DNA of 60,000 bases from Strigamia acuminata. Lineage: Eukaryota; Arthropoda; Chilopoda; Geophilomorpha; Linotaeniidae. The stretch lies in the NCBI GenBank assembly GCA_949358305.1, contig OX442314.1, forward strand, positions 3,229,087 through 3,289,086, in the 5' to 3' direction. Made by a program: the position numbers and the translations under genes. The stretch's first letter is position 1; every line of letters begins with the position of its first letter. Positions 52,837 through 60,000 of the stretch are shown piece after piece. The notes below the pieces were generated by a model. That model was not told the origin of the DNA. It saw only the letters and a list, made by a program, of their open reading frames with translations, and searched no databases.

Positions 52837-53200
52837 ATTTCAACAAAAATTGTTCAACTTACAGTTTTTTGTTCAATCTCCGGTTCAAACCAATGTGCCG
52901 GGTTTCGGCAACAATGTTAAATCCCTCTCGTAACACACTGCAGTCGAGTCCTTGTTGAAAAATTCGTATTGTTGTCGTACAAAAGAATCACCTTTTGTTG
53001 TATCCAAATCGTCCGGTTTGTTCGCAAAAAGAGTCGCCTTTTTGTAGTCTCAAAATAGTTCGTATTTGCAGGTCAGTTTCCAACCAGTCTCGGTTGAAAA
53101 AGTGTAACAGTCCTTTAGATGTGAAGAAAACACATACACACTCAGGTTAAAGTAAATGTTGCACACTGATTTTATTCTTGTTTCTACAGACTACCGTATA
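52837..53200 (-). repeat. BEL2 leader, primer site and LTR remnant
   Basis: On the minus strand TGTTGCCGAAACCCGG (52912-52897) matches the tRNA-Phe complement with one mismatch, as in the complete BEL element. To its right, 52916-53200 contains GAATAAAATCAG and direct AAAAGGTGATTCTTTT/AAAAAGGCGACTCTTTTT words and is probably LTR. The outer LTR edge was not fixed. Confidence 0.5.
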
Positions 53201-53640
53201 TCTGCAAATAGCACACCCGTGCGCTATTTGCCAAAAATTTTTTTTAACCGCGCGCTATTAGAGGCCTGTGGGCTATTAGAAGCCCGCGGTTTATTTCAAA
53301 TCTGAAAAATTGTAACGAAACGTATGGATGACGAATTGATTAAAAATTGTATTAAGTTTATTCTGAATCGATTAACATTTCCTCATTTTCCTCATTTTCC
53401 TCATCACCTTCTTCAACACGGAGACACACCGAATTTCTTTGCAGCCTTTTCGCCGGAATTGTCCTTGGCATACTGAATTGCTGCCAACTTAAAGCTGAGA
53501 TCAAACGAACGTGGCATCTTGAAGCACAATACTACTCAATCCAAACTGTGCTACTTATATACTGGTACCAACAATTGAAACGTTTCCGAGACATAACACC
53601 AATTATGGTACGTCTCGGAAACGTAACAATTTGCCCCGTG
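53201..53640 (-). mobile_element. Remnant DNA transposon with a pipsqueak/CENP-B-like HTH start
   Basis: Minus-strand ATG 53517 encodes MPRSFDLSFKLAAIQYAKDN followed by AAKKFGVSP, a helix-turn-helix like the N-terminus of pogo/CENP-B or Brinker-type transposase proteins, then a TGA (53413). In the next frame an acidic tail (EEGDEENEENEEMLIDSE) ends at 53358, as if the middle of the gene had been lost. Outside it are related words GTGCGCTATTTG, GCGCGCTATTAGAGGCC and GTGCGCTAAACAAGG at both ends. Exact termini were not found. Confidence 0.45.
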
Positions 53641-53951
53641 CGCTAAACAAGGTCCGCGCCTTATTTGTAAAAACGACTTTGACCCCGTGTATTACTTAAG
53701 GTCCCCCGGTCTGGGCTTGTCCGTGGCCAACTAGTCGTCCCGCGGCCCCCAGGTGGGTCGGTCGGAAGATAGTAGGGCGACCAGATTCGGGTTTTTCACC
53801 TCACTTATTGAGGTGCCCAAAGGGAAGTTTGTGATTGTTTCGCCTTCAATTTTTGGGGGCATTTTCGCTTCTCTGCACGGCATTTTCGTCGAAATAGTGA
53901 ATTTAGTGTTTGTGCTACGAATTTGTGTCGAATTTCTTCAAATTCTTCAAC
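53641..53951 (+). other. Copia E untranslated leader
   Basis: Leads into the copia E gag. A block at 53709-53815 resembles the copia A structured leader: CCGTGGCCAAC, CCCGCGGCC and CCAGG in the same order, a closing pair GTCTGG/CCAGAT, and a second hairpin CACCTCA/TGAGGTG followed by CCCA. No LTR was recognised upstream. Confidence 0.55.
53709..53815 (+). ncRNA. Copia E leader structure related to copia A
   Basis: Possible stem GTCTGG (53709-53714) with CCAGAT (53781-53786) enclosing the shared CCGTGGCCAAC block, then hairpin CACCTCA (53797-53803)/TGAGGTG (53809-53815). Position and order match 10879-10985; sequence identity is limited to short blocks. Confidence 0.4.
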
Positions 53952-56900
53952 ATGTCGAGTTGGGACCGACATGATGATTACAAGGATGTACGCAAACTGG
54001 ACGGCTCCAATTATCCCACCTGGAGCATGCAGATCCAGCTTTTGCTTCAATCATACAGTGTTTGGGGACATGTGACCGGCAAAATCAAGGAACCGCCTGC
54101 TGGATCGCCGGCAAAGGAAATTCGTGACTACGAAAAGGGCGAAGAAAAAGCCCGCTCCACCATTTGTCTGGCTTGCAACGAACCACAGCAAGTCGTGGCT
54201 GTGGCCCACCCAACCGCGAAGGGTGTGTGGGAAGCGCTGAAAGCGGCTTACCAGCCGACCACGCGCGCATGCAAAGCCCGACTCCGGCGGGAATTCCTCG
54301 ATATGCGTCTACGGGAGGATGAAGAGATGGTCGTCTTTACTTCCCGTGTCGACCGGAAAGTTACACAACTCGCCGACGTGAAGATTGTGGTCTCGGATGA
54401 GTTCCACGCTTTCCAGTACTTGGATCTTTTGCCGCCCCAATTCGAGCCAGTTAAACAGACAGTGTATCACTGGCCCGACCCGGAATTTACGGCCGCTGCC
54501 GTGAAAGAAAGACTTTTAGGCGAGTATAATCGCCTTTACGAGAAGGGGGACGAATTTGGAGTGCCCAACCCGACACCGTTGGAAAACACTGGAGCCTTCT
54601 TTGGCGGAGGCAGTGGTCAACGTGGACGCGGCGGAACCGCGCCCAGTTCCCCACGTGTGTGTTTTACCTGCGGTGGGACAGGCCATTTTTCCCGCGACTG
54701 CCCTTCTCCACCTAAACAGCAACTTACTGGAAGAGGCGGATCAACAGGACAGTTTAGGGGCAATCCACGAGGAAAATCACGTGGAAAAGGCCGGCAAAAG
54801 GCCGCCGTCACCCAAATGAATATTTTTGATGACGTCCCCATCTCTTACTTCTCCGCAGCGATTTCGAATCAAGAGCAACCTCCTGTCGTATCGTTGGTGT
54901 CACATGCGAACTTTGATTCGCAATGGTACGTCGACACAGGAGCGACGGACCATTTCTCGTTCAACAAGTCTTGGTTCTCCGACTTCAAACCATTAACTGG
55001 TTACAGCGTCCAGCAGGGCGAAGGAAAGTCGAAAATCGAGGGCATCGGGACTGTGACATTAATATCTTTTTATGGACAAAAGAAACGGGAATTACAATTG
55101 AAAAATGTCTTCTACGCTCCAAACTTCAGAAAGAATCTGATTTCATTAGGTCGTGCAGATGAAGCTGGGGCTACCACATTTGTAAAGAATGGAAAAATGT
55201 CCATTTTTCATGACAGTGTTGATGCGCCTTCTATCACTGCGACACGTACGAGTGATAGAATGTATAAAGTCAATTGTCAAGTGAATACTGCACACATTGT
55301 TAACGCTGCTGCATTACCTGCGCAACAGAATGCGGCAGTGAAGCCTAGTCCACCTTTAAAGGGTGAAGAAATTGTTAATTCATTACTAACTCATTTAGAT
55401 TTTAAAACTGCATTAACCCAAAATTTGAGTAAGACAGGGAAACCTGCAATTGCGAATAAGGGGCAAGTAAATACTGCGAATAATGCGCAAGCGATCGTGG
55501 CAAATAATGCGAGTCCGAGTCAGAAGATGAATGTTTTGAACAACAAACAGGTCGGCTTGATAGCCAACAATGGGGATAAATCAAAGACTCCGACGATTTC
55601 CAAACAAGTTGTACAAAACAATTTGAAAGATAATGGTGGGAACAAAGCGCTTGTTAAACCGGACAAACCCCAAACGATGGATGTTTGGCATTCACGTTTT
55701 GGGCACCTTAATGCGAAAGGGATTGCATTGTTGGAAAAATCCGATGAAGTATTTGGGCTGAAACTTTCCAACAATGAATTGTCGGCTTGCGATGCTTGTT
55801 CGAGGGCGAAAAGCACACGTGCAAGCTTTCCTTCCATTATTAATATTTCCACTAAAGGGATTTTGGAAATTGTTCACTTAGATGTTTGGGGGCCCTCACC
55901 GGTTAAGAGCATTGGTGGGGCATTTTATTACCTAATTATGGTTGATGATTTCTCCCGACTGATGTGGATTATCATCATGAAAACGAAAGATGAAGTTTTG
56001 GGTCATTTCAAGAAGTGGTTGACGGAAATTGAACGGCTTACTTCTAAAAAGGTCAAAGCCATTAAAACTGACAATGGTGGGGAGTTCATATCGAAACAAT
56101 GGAATGCTTATACTGACAGCATTGGGTTGAAATGTATGAGGACGAATACATACAGCCCCGAGATGAATTCGGTTGCTGAGCGAGCGAACCGCACCATTCT
56201 TGGTGGAATCCGGGCCTTACTTTTTGAAAATAATTTTTCCCCGACTTTGTGGGCAGAACTTGCAGTTTCTGTCGTTTATTTGAAAAATCGATTCCCACAC
56301 ACGGGATTAGGAGGGAAAACACCTTACAATGTGTTCTACAATAAGAAATTGTCCCTGCGTCATGTCAAATGCATTGGGGCATTGACATATGTCCACATTC
56401 CTTCCCAGACAAGGGGTGGGAAATTGAAAGAAAGGGCGTGGGCAGGGGAACTAATTGGTTATGCGGCTTCCACCCGTGGGTATCGAATTTGGGACCCGAA
56501 ACGGAACCAAGTGTTCTTCTCGAAACATGTCAAAATATTGGAACAGAATTTTTGGTATGAAAATTTGAAAATTCCTCCCTCGGGCCCCTCGTATTTCGAC
56601 GACATATCTGATTCTTCAAACGAGGATGGCTCCTCGTCAGACGACGACAGCGGTCATGGTGGCCCCCTACCAGAAGTAGTGGTTCCCCCACCCCCAATTC
56701 AGGAACCTGCGCCCGAAGAGGCACCTGAACAAGTTGAGAACGCTGGAATTGTGGAAGATGTCATCGAGGATATAGTGCAAGATGTCCTTAAAGATGCAAA
56801 TGTTGATGAAATTGGTGGGGCAAAGGGGGATGATGAGAATTTCTTCAATATTTACCCCGATGACGAGGATGAAATTGAGGATCCTGATGCGAGTCCTCAA

Positions 56901-58604
56901 CTATCCCCCCGAACGTCACCTACACCTGTGCGTCGCAATCCCCCACGAAAAGGAAAGGATACAGGGGAACGCACAGTTCCAGCTGGTGAGTTATTGCCGT
57001 TGGACATGTCTAAATGGCAAAGACGGCAGTCTGTGCGAAAATCAGGCGCAACGGCTGGGCAGGTTGATGTTTATTACATTTCACCAAAGCATGACAGAAT
57101 TCGAAGTCGTGTTGAAGTTGTGCGGTGGTATCGGGACGAGGGATACGAGTATATCTCGGAATTGTTCAACTTCAAAGACATCAATGTCGGTTTTGCTGGT
57201 TGTTGCTCTGTAGAGCCTGACACCTACGAAGAGGCTGTAGCAGGTGTGGGAAAACCTGATTGGGAAAGGGCAATGGAGGACGAAATCGACATTTTTAAAG
57301 AACGAGAGGTGTATGTCGAGGTTGACAAAAGTGAAGTCAAGGATAAAACCTTGCTAGGGACAAAATGGATTTATAAACTCAAAAGGGATCATACGGGTGC
57401 GATTAGCAGATATCGTGCTCGTCTTGTTGCACAAGGGTTCAAGCAGAAGCCCGGCATTGACTTTACGGAGGTCTTCTCCCCCGTAGTCAACTTTGTGTTG
57501 GTCATGATGTTCTTTTGTACTCTTGTAGTATTAAGGAGCTGGCGTGACTTACACCTTGACATCAAGGCCGCATATCTATATGGGGACCTCGATGAGGTGC
57601 AGTACATCAACATCCCCAAGGGATATCGAACACCTGAAAACCAACACAAATGTTGGGAGTTGAGAAAATCTCTCTATGGGCTTCATCAGTCTGGTCGTAT
57701 GTGGTACCAGCGCTTACACGACCAGCTGATTGAAATAGGTTTTGAACCGGTTTTGGGTCTTAACTGTGTGTATAGCTTGGGTTCGGACGCCATACTCATC
57801 TTTTACGTCGATGATATTGTGTTATTTTCGAGGGATGAGTTGGCAGAAGAGTGCGTTTTAGAATGGATTCAACAATCCTTTGAGATTGTCAATTTGGGCC
57901 CCGTCACCCTTTTATTAGGGATTGAGTTTTGTAGGGACGGGGGGAATATCCTCATTCATCAACGCACCTATATTGCGAAGCTCTGCAAGCAATACGGTAT
58001 TGACCCATCTCACCGTGTTAGAGTGCCTGGCACGCCCGGCACTATGATCCAAAAAGTCTAAACGGGAGAACGTGTTAATTCGAGTTTTCCATATCGGTCT
58101 CTTGTCGGAAGTTTGCTCTTCATCGCAAGTCGCACAAGACCCGATATCCTGTTTTCTGTAATTGTATTGTCTCAATACAACGAGACTCACTCGACACGAC
58201 ACGTAAACATGCTGCTTCAAGTGTTGCGTTACCTGGCTAATACGCCGAATTTCTCCATTAATCTTGGGAACTGCCAAAGTGACAAGTTAACTGTTTATAC
58301 AGATGCGTCTTACGCGCTGGATCAAGACAAACGCCGAAGTTTTGGCGGGCACATTATCTATTTGGGTGGTGTCCCCGTCTCCTGGAACTGCCATAAGCAG
58401 ACCATTACTGCCCTTTCCATTATGGAAAGCGAATTTTTGGCGGTTGTGGACGGTGTGAAGGAGATAATTTGGTTAGAACGCATATTTGACGCGGAAGTGA
58501 TGATTGACGGCTTTGACCGGGAAATACCATGTGTTTATGCCGATTCAATGCCTGCGATTCAATATGCGAAAAACCGCATAGAAAATCGCGCAAACAAACT
58601 GTAG
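53952..58604 (+). pseudogene. Copia E gag-pol with one TAA, 3' truncated
   Basis: ATG 53952 (MSSWDRHDDYKDVRKLDG). Gag (NYPTWSMQIQLLL), knuckle CFTCGGTGHFSRDC (about 54661), protease YVDTGATDHF (about 54928), a long Asn/Ala/Lys-rich spacer (about 55270-55670), GAG-pre-integrase (WHSRFGH, CDACSRAKST), integrase (HLDVWGP, KTDNGGEF, MNSVAERANRT), acidic linker (about 56600-56900), RT (LDIKAAYLYG, YGLHQSGRMW, YVDD about 57806). TAA at 58059-58061 is in frame; RNase H continues to NRIENRANKL and stops at 58602-58604, short of the normal end (KTKHID...). No 3' LTR follows. Both the stop and the truncation make it inactive. Confidence 0.9.
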
Positions 58605-58840
58605 GACACTCGCCAAAATATTCATAAACGCAGTGGAAATAATAAAATACCCGATATATGAATGTCCTATCCAATAAATCGTCAAACGTCGGGCGGCGCG
58701 TCGTTAGGCTTTCCGGCGATGCGTATGCTCGGCGTCGTTCGCGTTGTGGAAACGTTCGCTCCTCGGGACGTGTATTCAACGTGAAATACAACGAAAATAA
58801 ATATAAAGTTTTGTAAAATAAATGTACTCACATGTGATAA
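58605..58840. other. Unassigned sequence between copia E and copia F
   Basis: 236 bases with a GC-rich centre (GTCGGGCGGCGCGTCG) unlike its AT-rich neighbours. Minus-strand frames give short Arg-rich or aromatic stretches (RTFIYRVFYYF); no assignment. GATAA at 58836-58840 may be the copia F target duplication, its partner lying outside. Confidence 0.4.
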
Positions 58841-59458
58841 TGTTATATTATCACATATTAACCAATGTGAAACCAATGTCTGGGTTTCACAATCCAAGCT
58901 GTGTTCAAATGTAGTTGAATCTTAAATGTAATGTCCAAAACTGTTAGTTTTCCATGCCTAGAAAATAGGTGAAGTTGGTCCAATCTGGGCCTATTTTCAT
59001 GAATGTATAATGAGGTGTCTGGCAGAAGAAAAACACACGTACACGGTTGAAAACTAAAACAGAATGAATGACTTTTATTCTGGTGACGTCATTGAATTTA
59101 CACACAGTACAAATCTTATGACAAAACGAAAAAGATAATAAATAAAGATACAATCTCTCACCACGATGATGTCATTGCTTTGACATCATCACCACAGACT
59201 AACACGTTACGAGAACATTAACACATTTCGTGTGGCGCCCTCGTACCGCATACAAGCAACAACACTATAACATTTTACATCAAATAAGCCGAAATTCATC
59301 CAGTTTATACAATAAACGATCAACATATATCAAACCATTTACTGACACAAATATGCTTTCACAATTTCGACTTAAGACTCTAAATTCTCGTATTTAAACA
59401 ATGTTATACAATTCAATTATCAGATTTTAACGTCTAACAATTATCTCTTTATGTAACA
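58841..59458 (-). repeat. Copia F 3' LTR (predicted)
   Basis: TGTTATATTATC to TTATGTAACA on the plus strand, 618 bp, bounded on the inner side by AAGGAGGTGAT (minus, 59470-59460), a likely polypurine tract. The second LTR is not in the window, so the outer edge rests on the TG...CA ends only. Confidence 0.6.
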
Positions 59459-59493
59459 ATCACCTCCTTAAATGTTACACGTTATATCTTGAT

Positions 59494-60000
59494 TCAAACA
59501 TCCAACATATCTGCACACAAGTCTTTTAACCGGTCCTGAGGCAGCCACTTTGTGAACAAATCTGCTAAATTCCATTTTGTCGGAATTTTCTCAATTGAGA
59601 AATACTCTTTCTCGAACCAGTCTCTTAAGAAGCAATAGCGTATTCGGATATGTTTAGTTTTAGAATTTTCAAGATCATTTTCCACAAATTGTATCGATGA
59701 CAACGAATCCGAATACACTATTGGCATATTAATATAATCAAAAAGCACACAACTTTCGAATATGCTGGATAGCCAATATCCTTCCTGGACGGCGTGAACT
59801 AGCGCCAAATATTCCGCTTCCATAGTACTGCACGCCACGGAACTTTGTTTCCGACAACCCCAACTAATGAGGGCGTCGCCCATAAACAATGCAAACCCCC
59901 CAAAACTTTTGCAGTGATGGAGATCCGTCGCCCAGGAAGCATCGGTGTAAATGCGCAAATCCGTATTAGCGCATTTCGATAAATTAACACAATAATTTTT
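59494..60000 (-). CDS. Copia F pol, RNase H C-terminal part
   Basis: Open from the right edge to TGA 59494. Contains IYTDASWATD, SCGCRKQSS-like WGCRKQSSVACSTMEAEYLAL, YSDSLSSIQF and NSKTKHIRIRYCFLRDW, the ordered copia RNase H motifs, and ends DLCADMLDV. No break seen in the visible part; RT and upstream domains are outside. Confidence 0.87.
   Translation of the reverse strand, partial: KNYCVNLSKCANTDLRIYTDASWATDLHHCKSFGGFALFMGDALISWGCRKQSSVACSTMEAEYLALVHAVQEGYWLSSIFESCVLFDYINMPIVYSDSLSSIQFVENDLENSKTKHIRIRYCFLRDWFEKEYFSIEKIPTKWNLADLFTKWLPQDRLKDLCADMLDV

Larger units (their letters stand above)
58841..60000 (-). mobile_element. Ty1/copia retrotransposon F, minus strand, 3' end only
   Basis: Carries an LTR-like 618-bp block and the RNase H end, and runs off the right edge. 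Its RNase H differs clearly from A to E, so it is another family. Confidence 0.8.

Noticed and set aside
58605-58840. Possible serpin-like or other host exon on the minus strand
   Set aside because: A few aromatic residues suggested it, but no ordered motif could be supported.

Overview
The window is a transposon-dense stretch of an invertebrate genome, most likely an arthropod. The signs are a short (TTAGG)n-type tract, a TATA box plus TCAGT initiator pair, retroelement primer sites matching animal tRNA-Phe, tRNA-Leu and initiator tRNA-Met, and several copia, BEL/Pao and gypsy elements with a Polinton. No ordinary cellular gene, rRNA, tRNA or CRISPR array was recognised.

Positions 1 to about 36,300 are one Polinton/Maverick element (a virus-like DNA transposon) taken apart by later insertions. 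Its genes, left to right, are: C-terminal protein-primed DNA polymerase B (1-710, +); a coiled-coil, fibre-like protein (973-2559, -); a cysteine protease (2625-3019, -); a small basic capsid-associated protein (8185-8638, -); the major capsid protein in two pieces (8710-9780 and 23335-23589, -); a 56-residue ORF (-); a penton-like minor capsid protein (-); a DUF8207-like protein (-); the packaging ATPase (-, in-frame stop); a PLA2-like protein (+); a chromodomain integrase (+); and a second cysteine protease in two pieces (29333-29554 and 34919-35119, +). Insertions into it are a BEL/Pao element (3025-8179), copia A (9781-23329) containing copia B (11152-17791), a palindromic TA-flanked element (26557-27771), and copia C (29555-34913). 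Target-site duplications are readable for all five, and the interrupted capsid and second protease genes stay in frame across their insertions.

From 36.3 to 39.0 kb there is an approximately 400-bp inverted repeat carrying two divergent promoters and a conserved short first exon, then telomere-like and other tandem repeats. From 39.0 to 52.6 kb lies a second copy of copia A (A2), split by a gypsy element G (39889-50921), itself split by copia D (41266-47322), which holds a foldback element (44657-46182): four nested layers. The rest holds a BEL/Pao fragment, a transposase-like remnant, a 3'-truncated copia E (53.7-58.6 kb) and the 3' end of a minus-strand copia F running off the window.

Nearly every retroelement with two readable LTRs is recent (0 to 2 LTR differences by eye) yet internally broken, and the families lack different modules: BEL lacks reverse transcriptase and the integrase end, D lacks RT/RNase H, C lacks most of gag, G lacks the integrase core. 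This suggests trans-mobilised deletion derivatives. In the Polinton, nearly every ATG is preceded by a TTAAAAAAA-type A-tract, while two ORFs (protease 1 and integrase) lack a usable ATG and begin in the -1 frame next to A-runs inside the preceding gene. These are the observations I would follow up first. All comparisons were by eye; no search or alignment was run.
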